Below, in pieces: positions 1 through 7,796 of a stretch of DNA of 64,000 bases (the stretch's first letter is position 1; every line of letters starts with the position of its first letter). Under the pieces are notes generated by a model that was not told where the DNA came from, made no database searches, and saw only the letters and a list, made by a program, of their open reading frames with translations. The stretch is from the NCBI RefSeq assembly GCF_027587195.1, contig NZ_JAPDDP010000019.1:46157-110156 (forward strand), given 5' to 3'. This stretch comes from Solirubrobacter phytolaccae. GTDB lineage: Bacteria; Actinomycetota; Thermoleophilia; Solirubrobacterales; Solirubrobacteraceae. Both the position numbers and the translations under genes were made by a program.

Positions 1-229
1 CGCGGTCCGCAACACGGGCAACACGCTCGATCCGGTCGGCGGCACCGTCTCGATCACCGGGCCGACGGCCCGCAACGCGACGATCCCGCAGGTCGGCATC
101 GTCCCGGGCCAGGTCGTCTACCTCAAGGGCGGCGCGCTGCGCGGCATGAAGGCCGGCAACTACACCGCCACGTGGGCCGTCACCATCGGTGGCAAGCGCT
201 TCAACGTCAAGCGCACGTTCAAGCTGTAA
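1..229 (+). CDS. C-terminal end of a secreted Ig-like-domain protein (partial)
   Basis: The open frame enters from the left edge and ends at a TAA at 227-229; about 75 residues are visible. The visible part has a beta-sandwich look: an N-T-G-N start, a 'TGP' turn, 'VPGQVVYLKGG', then 'AGNYTATWAV' and a basic end (RTFKL). This pattern (proline/glycine turn, PGQ, 'GxYTA') is typical of the last Ig-like or DUF916-type domain of an extracytoplasmic actinobacterial protein, but the family is inferred from style only. There is no sorting signal or membrane anchor at the C-terminus. The following repressor gene starts 15 nt downstream with its own AGGAG. Confidence 0.6.
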   Translation, partial: AVRNTGNTLDPVGGTVSITGPTARNATIPQVGIVPGQVVYLKGGALRGMKAGNYTATWAVTIGGKRFNVKRTFKL

Positions 230-244
230 GCAGGAGCTGAAGGC

Positions 245-622
245 ATGGCCACGCCCCCACCTCTGCACGAGCTCGAGTCCGAGATCATGGAGGAGATGTG
301 GGGGCGTGCCGAGGCCACCGTCCGCGACGTGCAGTCAGCCCTGAACGCGCGCAGCGAGAAGACGCGCGCGTACACGACGCTGCTGACGGTGATGACGCGG
401 CTGGACGGCAAGGGTCTGCTCGTCCGCCGTCGCGAAGGCCGCGTCGACGTCTATTCGGCGGCGATCCCGCGTGACGAGTACTTCGCGGCCCGCGCGGAAG
501 CGTCGGTCGAGGCGCTCGTCGAGGACTTCGGGGACCTGGCGCTGGCGCACTTCGCCCGTCACATCCGCGGCCTCGATCCGCAGCGGTTGGAGACGCTGCG
601 CCGCATCGCCGAAAGTGACTGA
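245..622 (+). CDS. BlaI/MecI/CopY-family transcriptional repressor
   Basis: A 125-residue protein with the size and layout of BlaI/MecI repressors: an N-terminal winged helix (LHELESEIMEEMW, then the recognition region around residues 35-60 with 'TRAYTTLLTVMTRL'), a wing (RREGRVDVY), and a C-terminal helical dimerisation region. Family members repress a beta-lactam or cell-envelope response and are inactivated by cleavage by a partner membrane metalloprotease. The next gene (5 nt downstream) encodes just such a partner, so the pair should form a sense-and-cleave switch. The ATG is preceded by AGGAG at 233-237. No beta-lactamase or penicillin-binding protein lies beside it, so the regulated target is not visible here. 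Confidence 0.88.
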   Translation: MATPPPLHELESEIMEEMWGRAEATVRDVQSALNARSEKTRAYTTLLTVMTRLDGKGLLVRRREGRVDVYSAAIPRDEYFAARAEASVEALVEDFGDLALAHFARHIRGLDPQRLETLRRIAESD

Positions 623-627
623 GTGAA

Positions 628-1521
628 GTGACCGAGTCCCGCGGGCTGCGGCGGGCCGAGTTCGCGGTTGCCGCGTTCGGGGTCACGGCGTTCCTGCTCG
701 CGCTGCTGTACGTGATCGACGCCGTCCGCTTCCACAGCGGCGCGGTGCTGCATCCGCTCACCGAGGACATCCCCAACGGTGAGCTGCACATCGGCGAGCT
801 CGTGCTGATGGCGCTGCTGATCTTCGACGGGCTCGCGTTCGGGCGCGCCGCGCGCTCGCTGCGTCGCGGTGTCGCGGCGCACCGGCGGCTGTCGGCCGAG
901 CTGCCGGTCGTAGGCACGCGGGTGATCGGGGGACGCGAGGTGGCGGTCGTCCCGGGCTCGGCACCGCGCGCGTTCTGCTCCGGCCTCGCGCGGCCGCGGG
1001 TCTACGTCTCCCAAGGCGCGCTGGCGCGGCTGGGGGAGCGCGAGCTCGCCGCGGTCGTCGCGCATGAGGCGCATCACGCCGACCGTCGCGACCCGCTGCG
1101 CCTGCTGGTGGCGCGCGCGATCGGCGACGCCTACTCGCTGCGCACGCTCCCGCGGCGCGAGCAGGCCTTGTCAGAGCTGTCGGCCGACGCCGCGGCGGTC
1201 CGCCGGAGCGGGGCCGCACCGCTCGCGTCGGCGCTGCTGGCGTTCCCGGATGACGTCGCGCCGGAGCGCGTGGACCGGCTCGCCGGCGCCAAGCCGGTCG
1301 GCCAGGTCTCCAACGCGATGGTGGTCGCCGCCGGGCTCGTGATGGCGGTGCTCGTCGTGGCGATCGTGGCCGAGCTGTTCGTGCCCGGCCACCCGGCCTT
1401 CTGCCTGCCGCTGGCGTCCGCGCCCGGGTGGATCCTGGTCGCGGTCACCGCGCGCGTCGCGGTGCTGGGGCCCGCGTGGCTCGGCTGGCGCCGAGCCGCC
1501 GCGTTCCTCAGACCCGCCTAG
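628..1521 (+). CDS. M56/M48-type membrane metalloprotease (BlaR1-like partner of BlaI)
   Basis: A 297-residue membrane protein with two hydrophobic helices near the N-terminus (about residues 12-33 and 52-72) and two near the C-terminus. Between them lies a zinc-protease core with the HExxH motif H146-E-A-H-H150 and a downstream SELSAD segment that can supply the third ligand. This is the BlaR1/M56 arrangement without a C-terminal penicillin-binding sensor domain, so the signal it detects cannot be read from sequence. It starts at a GTG 5 nt after the BlaI stop with no clear ribosome binding site, implying translational coupling. Expected role: cleavage of the neighbouring repressor at the membrane face. 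Confidence 0.85.
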   Translation: MTESRGLRRAEFAVAAFGVTAFLLALLYVIDAVRFHSGAVLHPLTEDIPNGELHIGELVLMALLIFDGLAFGRAARSLRRGVAAHRRLSAELPVVGTRVIGGREVAVVPGSAPRAFCSGLARPRVYVSQGALARLGERELAAVVAHEAHHADRRDPLRLLVARAIGDAYSLRTLPRREQALSELSADAAAVRRSGAAPLASALLAFPDDVAPERVDRLAGAKPVGQVSNAMVVAAGLVMAVLVVAIVAELFVPGHPAFCLPLASAPGWILVAVTARVAVLGPAWLGWRRAAAFLRPA

Positions 1522-1574
1522 GAGATCCGCGAAGCGATCTCCAAGCGATCGCGCTTGGCGCCGACGAAGTCGGC
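1521..1574. terminator. Three consecutive hairpins between convergent genes
   Basis: The gap contains three perfect inverted repeats in a row: GGAGATC/GATCTCC (1521-1527 and 1536-1542), CCAAGC/GCTTGG (1541-1546 and 1553-1558) and GCCGAC/GTCGGC with a 3-nt loop (1560-1574). The first overlaps the stop codon of the protease gene. No U-tract is present. The placement between two convergent genes suggests a bidirectional terminator block. Confidence 0.55.
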
Positions 1575-1590
1575 TGCCGCGTTCGATCGC

Positions 1591-2760
1591 CTAGCCCTTC
1601 TTCTTCTTTTCGCAGTCCTTGGCGACGGTGACGCGCTTGGCGTTGCCCTTGAAGCGCGAGACGATCACGGTGTCATTGCCGGCGCCGCAGGACACGCGCG
1701 CCTTGCCGCTGGCGGTGATCGCGTAGATGGTGTCGTCGTCGGGGCCGGCGTCGACGATCGTGTTCTTGCCGGCGATCCGGATGTTGTCGGCGCCGTTGCC
1801 GCCGAAGATCGTCGAGATCGTGCCGTTGCCCTGCAGGAAGTCGTTGCCGTCGCCGCCGAGGATGCGGTTCTTGCCGCGACCGCCGTAGACGGTGTCGTCG
1901 CCCGAGCCCGCGTCGATCAGGTCGCTCTGCTTGCCGGCCTTGCCGGTGTGGCGGGCGTCGCCCCACAGGATGTCGTTGCCGGCGTGCCCGTGGAGGGTGT
2001 TCGAGCCGCCCTGGCCGTTGAGGCGGTCGTTGCGGTCCGTGCCGTTCTTGGTGCCGTTGCCGGACCAGGTGATGCCGCGCGTGGGGTCACGCTCGGCGGC
2101 CAGGTCGATCACGTTCTCGCAGTTCGGCTGGACGGCGAGCAGCTTGCGGTTCGTCCGGCCCTTCGGCGCGGGCGTGTTGTAGACGGTGTCGTTGCCGTCG
2201 CCGCAGTCGATGCTCTTGACCGCGCTCGGCGGGTCCGAGTTGAGGTGGATGATGTCGTCGCCGGGGCCGGCGTCGATCCGGTCCGGGCCGGTGTCGGAGA
2301 AGATCGTGTCGTTGCCGTTGCCGCCGTTGATGTCGTCGCCGCCGCTGCCGCCGTCGAGGGTGTCGTTGCCGTCCCCGCCGTTGAGCACGTCGGGCGCCTC
2401 GTTGCCTTCGAGGTTGTCGTCGCCGGGGCCGCCGAGCAGCGTGTCGTGGCCGAAGCCGCCGAGGCCCTGGTCGTTCCCGTCCTCGCCGATCAGGCGGTCG
2501 TCGCCCGAGCCACCGTTCATGTTGTCGTTGCCGAAGCCGCCGTAGACCTCGTCGGGGCCGGTGTCGCCGGTCAAGATGTCGTCGCTTCCGAGGCCACGGA
2601 TCGTGTCACGACCACCGAGGCCGTTGATCACATCTGGGCCTTCCGTCCCGGTGAGTCGCTCTGCGGCGCCGGAGCCGACGATGTTCTTTGCGAACGCAGT
2701 CGTGGCGAACACGAGCGCTCCAGCGAGTATCAGGGCCATCAAGGTACGGAATTTGGACAC
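1591..2760 (-). CDS. Exported calcium-binding RTX-repeat protein
   Basis: A 389-residue protein with a Sec-type signal peptide (hydrophobic MALILAGALVFATTAFA, cleavage near residue 24) followed by at least ten RTX nonapeptide units of the form GGxGxDxLx (for example GGSGDDRLIGEDGNDQ), which fold as calcium-binding beta-rolls. Repeats occupy roughly residues 30-165 and 240-345; a non-repeat segment with cysteines (SIDCGDG, VQPNCENV) sits between them, and the end is lysine-rich (EKKKKG). No catalytic domain is visible. It starts at a GTG with AAAAGGA 6 nt upstream, 31 nt after the methyltransferase gene, so the two may be co-transcribed. The N-terminal signal peptide argues for Sec export rather than the type I secretion usual for Gram-negative RTX proteins. 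Confidence 0.85.
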   Translation of the reverse strand: MSKFRTLMALILAGALVFATTAFAKNIVGSGAAERLTGTEGPDVINGLGGRDTIRGLGSDDILTGDTGPDEVYGGFGNDNMNGGSGDDRLIGEDGNDQGLGGFGHDTLLGGPGDDNLEGNEAPDVLNGGDGNDTLDGGSGGDDINGGNGNDTIFSDTGPDRIDAGPGDDIIHLNSDPPSAVKSIDCGDGNDTVYNTPAPKGRTNRKLLAVQPNCENVIDLAAERDPTRGITWSGNGTKNGTDRNDRLNGQGGSNTLHGHAGNDILWGDARHTGKAGKQSDLIDAGSGDDTVYGGRGKNRILGGDGNDFLQGNGTISTIFGGNGADNIRIAGKNTIVDAGPDDDTIYAITASGKARVSCGAGNDTVIVSRFKGNAKRVTVAKDCEKKKKG

Positions 2761-2791
2761 ACTTATCCTTTTGCCCAGAGCGTCCAGGCGG

Positions 2792-3793
2792 TTAACGGCG
2801 CCGGGGCGCCAAGAAATAGTGGCTGACGAGCCAGTCGTCGCCGTCGTGCCGGCTCCAGATCTCGGCGGCCGAGATCAGGAACAACCGCCAGGCAGCAAGG
2901 CGGCGCCGTGCTTCTTTGCGAGTCGTAGCGTGTTCGAGTATGGCGACCGCGGGCCCTGAGTTGGCGTCCAACCGCTCCAGCCAGGCACGCAAGGTTCTGG
3001 CGTAATGGAACCCGGCGACGGCCCACCGATCTTCGACCACCAGATCGTCCTGAAAGCGGAGCAACAGGTCGTGGCTGGGCATGGTGGTGCCGGTGAACAG
3101 CCGCTCGGACGCCCACGCGCCCTCGAAGCGGTAGGCGAGGCTGCGGTGGCTGAAGTGCTGGATGAACACGCGGCCGTCCGGCGTGAGCGCCGCGGCGACC
3201 CGGTGCAGCAGCTCCTTCCAGTTGCGCATGTGCTCGAGCAGCTCGACGGCGAGGACCCGGTCGAACGTGCGGCCGGAGCGCAGCGCCTCCTCGGCGGTCA
3301 GCACCTCCAGGTTGGCCAGCCCGCGCCGCTCGATGTGCTCGCGCTGGGCGGCGGAGTTCGTCACGCCCACCACGCGCGCCGCCGGGTAGCGCTCGGCGAT
3401 CCAGATCGCGAGCGCGCCCCAGCCGCACGCGAGGTCGAGCACGTCCATCCCGTCCGCGACCTGCGCCCGCTCGCACGTGAGCGCGAGCATCGCCTCCTCG
3501 GCGGCCGGCAGGTCCGTCGCGGTCGTCCACAGCGCGCAGCTGTACTTCTCACGCGGGCCGAGGAACAGGGCGTAGAACGCGGCCGGGAGGTCGTCGGGCG
3601 GCTCGCGTTCGCTGATCGGCCCGTGCGAGAGGTGCCAGACGAGCGAGCGCAGCCGGTCCTCCTGCGCCTCGACGCCGCCGGCCTGCTCGCTCTTGAGCCG
3701 CATCCGGGTGGCGAGCCGGCTCCCGAACCGCAACGCCGGGTCCGGCAGCCGGGGGTGCGTGAGCGCACGGTCGAGCAGCGCGGAGCGGAGCAT
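2792..3793 (-). CDS. SAM-dependent methyltransferase, cyclopropane-fatty-acid-synthase-like
   Basis: A 333-residue class I methyltransferase. The SAM-binding glycine loop is seen as VLDLACGWGA (about residues 118-127), followed by RVVGVTNS and the ELLEHM motif that in the CFA/mycolic-acid synthase family sits beside the active site. The N-terminal 90 residues are helical and family-specific, as in CFA synthases. The family transfers a methyl(ene) group from SAM to unsaturated lipid chains at the membrane; the exact substrate is not readable. Its start codon faces that of the VOC gene only 26 nt away, with a perfect palindrome between them. The RTX gene follows in the same direction. Confidence 0.75.
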   Translation of the reverse strand: MLRSALLDRALTHPRLPDPALRFGSRLATRMRLKSEQAGGVEAQEDRLRSLVWHLSHGPISEREPPDDLPAAFYALFLGPREKYSCALWTTATDLPAAEEAMLALTCERAQVADGMDVLDLACGWGALAIWIAERYPAARVVGVTNSAAQREHIERRGLANLEVLTAEEALRSGRTFDRVLAVELLEHMRNWKELLHRVAAALTPDGRVFIQHFSHRSLAYRFEGAWASERLFTGTTMPSHDLLLRFQDDLVVEDRWAVAGFHYARTLRAWLERLDANSGPAVAILEHATTRKEARRRLAAWRLFLISAAEIWSRHDGDDWLVSHYFLAPRRR

Positions 3794-3796
3794 CGC

Positions 3797-3817
3797 CCGG
3801 AGGATGCCATCCTCCGG
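3797..3817. promoter_or_regulatory. Perfect 21-bp palindrome between divergent start codons
   Basis: CCGGAGGATG-C-CATCCTCCGG is a perfect 10+1+10 palindrome filling nearly the whole 26-nt space between the ATG of the methyltransferase (3793, minus) and the ATG of the VOC protein (3820, plus). It could be a shared operator or a paired translation-control hairpin, since it contains GGAGG on both strands. It cannot be a terminator in this position. Confidence 0.55.
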
Positions 3818-3819
3818 AC

Positions 3820-4359
3820 ATGAGCGAGGCTTCAGTCGAGCCGATCGCCCGCGCGGAGCACCCGCTTCCCGCCGGGACCCGGATCGGTCACGTCCATCTC
3901 CGCACCGCCGACATCGACCGCGTGCGCGCCTTCTACGTCGGCGTGCTCGGGTTCGACGTCATCACCGAGCTGCGGGACATCCCGGGCTGGGGAACCACCG
4001 GTGACGCGCTGTTCCTCAGCGCCGGCGGCTATCACCATCACCTCGGCTTCAACACCTGGAAGTCGGCCGGCGGCCCGCCGCAGCCCGACGGCGTCTGCGG
4101 CCTGCACCACGTCGCGATCCTGTTCCCCACCCGTGCCGACCTTGCCGCTGTGGTCCGCCGGCTCATCGCTGCCGACTGGCCGCTGCGCCAGCTCGCCGAC
4201 CATGGCACGCACGAGGCGGTGTACATCTCAGACCCCGACGGCAACGACCTCGAGCTCTACTGGGATCGCCCCTTCGAGGAGTGGCCGCGCACCGAGGAAG
4301 GTCACCTCGCGTTCGCGGGTGGTGAGTTGGACCTCGACGATCTACTCACTACACAGTAA
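3820..4359 (+). CDS. VOC-family (glyoxalase/extradiol dioxygenase, CatE-like) protein
   Basis: A 179-residue vicinal-oxygen-chelate protein. The first beta-alpha-beta-beta-beta module begins with IGHVHLRTADIDR and FYVGVLGF; the second begins at GLHHVAILFPT and ends with DPDGNDLELYWDRP. Likely metal ligands are His in GHVHLR, His in LHHVAI and Glu in LELYWD, the layout of CatE-type catechol 2,3-dioxygenases and related isomerases. The reaction cannot be fixed without a structure-level comparison. Its 3' end overlaps the asparaginase gene by 11 nt on the other strand. The palindrome 3 nt upstream is the only visible control element. Confidence 0.82.
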   Translation: MSEASVEPIARAEHPLPAGTRIGHVHLRTADIDRVRAFYVGVLGFDVITELRDIPGWGTTGDALFLSAGGYHHHLGFNTWKSAGGPPQPDGVCGLHHVAILFPTRADLAAVVRRLIAADWPLRQLADHGTHEAVYISDPDGNDLELYWDRPFEEWPRTEEGHLAFAGGELDLDDLLTTQ

Positions 4360-5365
4360 GTTCGCCGGCGAGGTCACTGGCAAAGAGTCTCCGCACCTCG
4401 TCGGGGTCGTGTCCCTCTGACAGCAACACGACGAGCTTCGCGTACGCGGCCTCGGTGGTCATGTCCAGGCCGCCGACCGCACCGGCCTCGATCAGCGGTT
4501 GGCTCGTCGCGTAGGCGTTCAGGTCCACGCGGCCGTCGACGCACTGGGACACGACGCCCACCACGACCCCGCGCTCTGCTCCCGCGGCCAGCGTGCGCAG
4601 CAGCGCCGCGTCGTGCGTCGGCAGCGTGCCGGCGCCGTAGCCCTCGACGATCAGCCCGCGGGCGGGCGGAGCCATCGCGGCCTCGAGCAGGCCCGCCGGC
4701 ATCCCGGGGTAGACACGCAGCAGGTTGACCGGCGCGTCGAGGTCCATCGGGAGCCCGACGGCGCCGGACGCGTGGCCGAGCAGGCGGGACTCGTCGACCT
4801 GGATCTGCACACCGGCCATGCCCAGCGGCGGCAGGTTGGGTGAGGCGAAGGCCTCGAACCCGGACGCGCTGGACTTCACGGTGCGGCAGCCGCGCAGGAT
4901 GTGCGAGCCGAACACGAGGCAGACCTCGCGCACGTCGTCGCGGGCGGCGACGAGCACCGCGGTGAGCAGGTTCTGGCGGCCGTCGCTGCGCAGCACGCCG
5001 AGTGGGATCTGGCTGCCGGTGACGACGACCGGCTTGTCGAGCCCGCGCAGCAGGAACGCGAGCGCCGAGGCGGTGTAGGCCATCGTGTCCGTGCCGTGCA
5101 GGACGACGAAGCCGTCGTAGTGCTGGCGGCGGGTCGCGATGTCGCGCGCGATCCGCAGCCAGTCGGCGGGGAGCGCGTTGGCCGAGTCCAGCAGCGGCGC
5201 GTACTCGCAGATCGAGAGCTCGGGCACCTCCGCGGTGTGCAGCTGCGGGTTGTCGCGCACCTGCTCGGTGAGGTGCCCCGGAACGGGCGCGTAGCCGCTC
5301 TCGGTCGACTTCATCCCGATCGTCCCGCCCACGTAGGCGACGTAGATGCGCTTGCGGTCGCTCAT
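4349..5365 (-). CDS. ansA: Type I (cytoplasmic) L-asparaginase
   Basis: A 338-residue asparaginase/glutaminase-family enzyme hydrolysing L-asparagine to aspartate and ammonia. Both catalytic threonine motifs are visible: AYVGGTIGM near the N-terminus (T15) and LHGTDTMAYTASAL around residue 90, followed by PVVVTGSQIPL. There is no signal peptide, which with the length fits the cytoplasmic type I enzyme. The start is taken at MSDRKR because its ATG forms an ATGA overlap with the stop of the upstream PaaX-family gene; a longer frame exists but its extra residues are arginine/proline noise. The coupling to a PaaX-type regulator is unusual for an asparaginase. Confidence 0.9.
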   Translation of the reverse strand: MSDRKRIYVAYVGGTIGMKSTESGYAPVPGHLTEQVRDNPQLHTAEVPELSICEYAPLLDSANALPADWLRIARDIATRRQHYDGFVVLHGTDTMAYTASALAFLLRGLDKPVVVTGSQIPLGVLRSDGRQNLLTAVLVAARDDVREVCLVFGSHILRGCRTVKSSASGFEAFASPNLPPLGMAGVQIQVDESRLLGHASGAVGLPMDLDAPVNLLRVYPGMPAGLLEAAMAPPARGLIVEGYGAGTLPTHDAALLRTLAAGAERGVVVGVVSQCVDGRVDLNAYATSQPLIEAGAVGGLDMTTEAAYAKLVVLLSEGHDPDEVRRLFASDLAGELTV

Positions 5366-6183
5366 GTCGTCACCAACGCGTCGAAGTGCTGCTGGGCCGC
5401 GGGGGCCCACTGCTGGTGGCGGTCGGTGAACAGGTCGTGCGCGCGCCGGCGGGGCCAATCGGCGGGCAGGAGGTCATCCGGGAGGTCCGGGTCGATGAAC
5501 GGGAACCGCCGCCAGGCGTGGACGAGCGCGGTCTGCGCGGCGAACGTGGCCGCTTCGTCACCCGGGCGCAGGTGGGCGAAGTCCTCGATGAACTGCTCGT
5601 AGTGCTCGCGCAGGTCGGGCAGGTCCCACGCCTCACCGATCACCTTCTCGGTCCCGCCGAGCGCGCCGAGCTCGGCCCGGAACGTCAGCAGCTCCGCGGG
5701 CGCTTGGACCCGCACCTGCGCCTCGCGGTCCACGTGCGGGGTGATCCACAGCCCACCGCCGAGCGAGCCGAACCCCGCCCACGCGAGCTGGGTCGTGGCC
5801 CGGTGGCGCAGCTCACGCCGCTGCTCGGGCACGCGCAGCACGAGCAGCAGCCAACGCCCGTCCCAGCTCACCGGGCCGCCGAAGCCGTAGATCCGGCGGG
5901 CGCCCACGCGCAGCAGCTCGGCGGAGCGGTGCGTGAGCCGCATCCGCGAACGCCGACCGATCCGCTCGCTCTGCAGCCAGTCCTCGCGCGCGGAACGTAC
6001 GACCGCCTGCCGGGCCGCGGACGGGCTGAAGCCGAGCAGCTGCAGCGAGCCGATCAGCGCCTCCTGCCAGGCGCCGTCCGGGCGTGGCAGCAGGAACTCG
6101 CCCAGCACCGTCAGCAGGGTCGAGCGGGCGGCGGGAGCGCCGACGGAGGCGCGTCGCAGGACGTCGTCCACTCCCGCCAACAT
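5362..6183 (-). CDS. PaaX-family transcriptional regulator
   Basis: A 273-residue protein with the PaaX layout: an N-terminal winged helix (residues ~18-75, ARSTLLTVLGEFLLPR then SPSAARQAVVRSAREDWL), a central domain (WDGRWLLLVLRVPEQRRELR) and a C-terminal domain (WRRFPFIDPDLPDDLLPADWP) that is the hallmark PaaX end. PaaX represses phenylacetate catabolism in response to phenylacetyl-CoA. Here it diverges, with only 8 nt between start codons, from an operon headed by an amidohydrolase and an aryl-CoA ligase, so an aryl-CoA effector is a reasonable inference. Downstream it is coupled by ATGA overlap to the asparaginase. Confidence 0.82.
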   Translation of the reverse strand: MLAGVDDVLRRASVGAPAARSTLLTVLGEFLLPRPDGAWQEALIGSLQLLGFSPSAARQAVVRSAREDWLQSERIGRRSRMRLTHRSAELLRVGARRIYGFGGPVSWDGRWLLLVLRVPEQRRELRHRATTQLAWAGFGSLGGGLWITPHVDREAQVRVQAPAELLTFRAELGALGGTEKVIGEAWDLPDLREHYEQFIEDFAHLRPGDEAATFAAQTALVHAWRRFPFIDPDLPDDLLPADWPRRRAHDLFTDRHQQWAPAAQQHFDALVTT

Positions 6184-6191
6184 ATCGGCGC

Positions 6192-7796
6192 ATGACCCGG
6201 GCACTCGTGGGAGGGACGATCGCGGACGTCTACACCGGCACGTGGACGCGGGCAAACGTCGAGTTCGACGGCGGCGTGATCACGTACGTCGGCCCGCGCG
6301 AACCGGCGTGTGAGGCGATCGACATCACCGGCAAGGTGCTCGTGCCGGGCTACATCGAGCCGCACACGCACCCGTGGTGCCTGTACTCGCCGGCCTCGTT
6401 GCTCGAGGTCGCGGTGCCGGACGGGACGACGACGCTGGTCTACGACAACCTGTTCTTCTTCCTGTCGCACGGGGTGGACGGGCTGCGGTCGATCGTCGAC
6501 CAGTGCCGCGCCGCGCCGGCGCACATCCGTTGGGTGGCGCGGATCTCCCCGCAGTCCGCGTACCCGGACGAGGCGGAGCGCTTCGCCATCGACACGATCG
6601 CGCCGATGCTGTCGTGGCCGGAGGTGGTTGCGAGCGGCGAGATCACGAATTGGATGTCGGTCGTGCGCGGTGATCCACGGGTCGCGGCGGGGATCGCCGC
6701 GGCCAAGGCGGCGCGGCGGCGTGTGGAGGGCCACAACGCCGGCGCCTCCTACACCCGGCTGAACGAGCTCTCGCTGGCGGGCATCTCCGCCGATCACGAG
6801 GCGATCACCGCTGACGAGGCACGGGATCGGCTGCGGCTGGGCATGTGGACGATGCTGCGCCAGTCCTCGCTGCGTCCCGACCTCCCGGCGCTGCTCGACG
6901 GCCTGCGCGACGTGCTCCCGAGCGCCCGGCGGCTGATGCTCACGACGGACGGCGCGACCCCGTCGTTCTACGCGGAGCACGGCGTGATCGGCGGCGCGCT
7001 GCGGATCGCGAGCGAGCAGGGGATCGACCCGATGCGGGCGCTGCAGATGGCGACGATCGACCCGGCCACGTTCCTTGGGCTGGACGAGCGGCTCGGCGGC
7101 ATTGCGCCCGGCCGGGCGGCGACGTTCAACGTGCTGCCCGAGATCGGCGAGTGGCAGCCGGAGACCGTGTACGTGCGCGGCGAGGTCGTCGCGCGGGAGG
7201 GACGGCTGACGGCGGCGCTACCGGAGATCGACTGGCCGGCGGGCCCGGGGCTGGTGGCGCCCGACGCGTCGCTGTTCGCCCCGTTGAGCGGCGTCGTGCC
7301 CGTCGCGCGTTACGAGTCCGCGGTGATCAACCGGCGCGTGGACCGGGAGGTCGTGCCGGGCGACGTGCACGCGGTGCTTGTCGGTCGCGACGGCTCGTGG
7401 GCCGCGAAGGGCGTGGTGGAGCGGTTCCTGGACGTCGACGGCTTCGCCACCACCGCGACGACGTCGCTCGAGCTGCTCGTGGTGGGGCGCGATCCCGCCG
7501 CGATGGCCCGCGCGGCCGCCCGGGTGGCCGAGCTGGGCGGCGGGTTCGCCTTCGACGGCGGCTGGTCGGCGCCGCTGGAGATCGATGGGCTCATCTCCGC
7601 CGGGACGTTCGACACAACGGTTGCGATCGATAGTAGGCTGTCTGACGAGATGAGGAGAGCCGGGTATCCGTTCCACGATCCCCTGTACAGCCTGCTGTTC
7701 GCGTCCGGCGACTTCCTTCCGGAGTTGCGCGTGACGCCGAGCGGCCTGCTGGAGGTGAAGTCGCGCACCGTCCTCACTGGTACGGTGCGGCGGTGA
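6192..7796 (+). CDS. Adenine-deaminase-like amidohydrolase
   Basis: A 534-residue metal-dependent hydrolase resembling adenine deaminase: a beta-strand N-terminal domain, the metal motif PGYIEPHTHP (HxH), EGHNAG, LAGISADHEA (compare the family's 'AGIxSDHE'), a catalytic-Asp segment LTTDG, and the characteristic C-terminal domain ending LRVTPSGLLEV. It lacks the family's glutamate right after the HxH motif (HIES in classical enzymes; here HTHPWC), so adenine may not be its substrate. It overlaps the CoA-ligase gene (GTGA), placing it in the catabolic operon rather than in purine salvage. The start is the ATG at 6192; longer in-frame starts would run into the divergent PaaX gene. Confidence 0.78.
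   Translation: MTRALVGGTIADVYTGTWTRANVEFDGGVITYVGPREPACEAIDITGKVLVPGYIEPHTHPWCLYSPASLLEVAVPDGTTTLVYDNLFFFLSHGVDGLRSIVDQCRAAPAHIRWVARISPQSAYPDEAERFAIDTIAPMLSWPEVVASGEITNWMSVVRGDPRVAAGIAAAKAARRRVEGHNAGASYTRLNELSLAGISADHEAITADEARDRLRLGMWTMLRQSSLRPDLPALLDGLRDVLPSARRLMLTTDGATPSFYAEHGVIGGALRIASEQGIDPMRALQMATIDPATFLGLDERLGGIAPGRAATFNVLPEIGEWQPETVYVRGEVVAREGRLTAALPEIDWPAGPGLVAPDASLFAPLSGVVPVARYESAVINRRVDREVVPGDVHAVLVGRDGSWAAKGVVERFLDVDGFATTATTSLELLVVGRDPAAMARAAARVAELGGGFAFDGGWSAPLEIDGLISAGTFDTTVAIDSRLSDEMRRAGYPFHDPLYSLLFASGDFLPELRVTPSGLLEVKSRTVLTGTVRR

Noticed and set aside
1555..2826. A 423-codon open frame opposite the RTX gene, rich in Val/Ala/Asp
   Set aside because: It is the mirror of the RTX repeats (GGxGxD codons read backwards give V/A/D repeats). 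No domain is recognised and codon bias belongs to the other strand.
5366..5458. Longer N-terminus for the asparaginase
   Set aside because: The extra 31 residues are Pro/Arg-rich and lie inside the PaaX-type gene. The ATGA overlap and the family start at the first beta strand support 5365.
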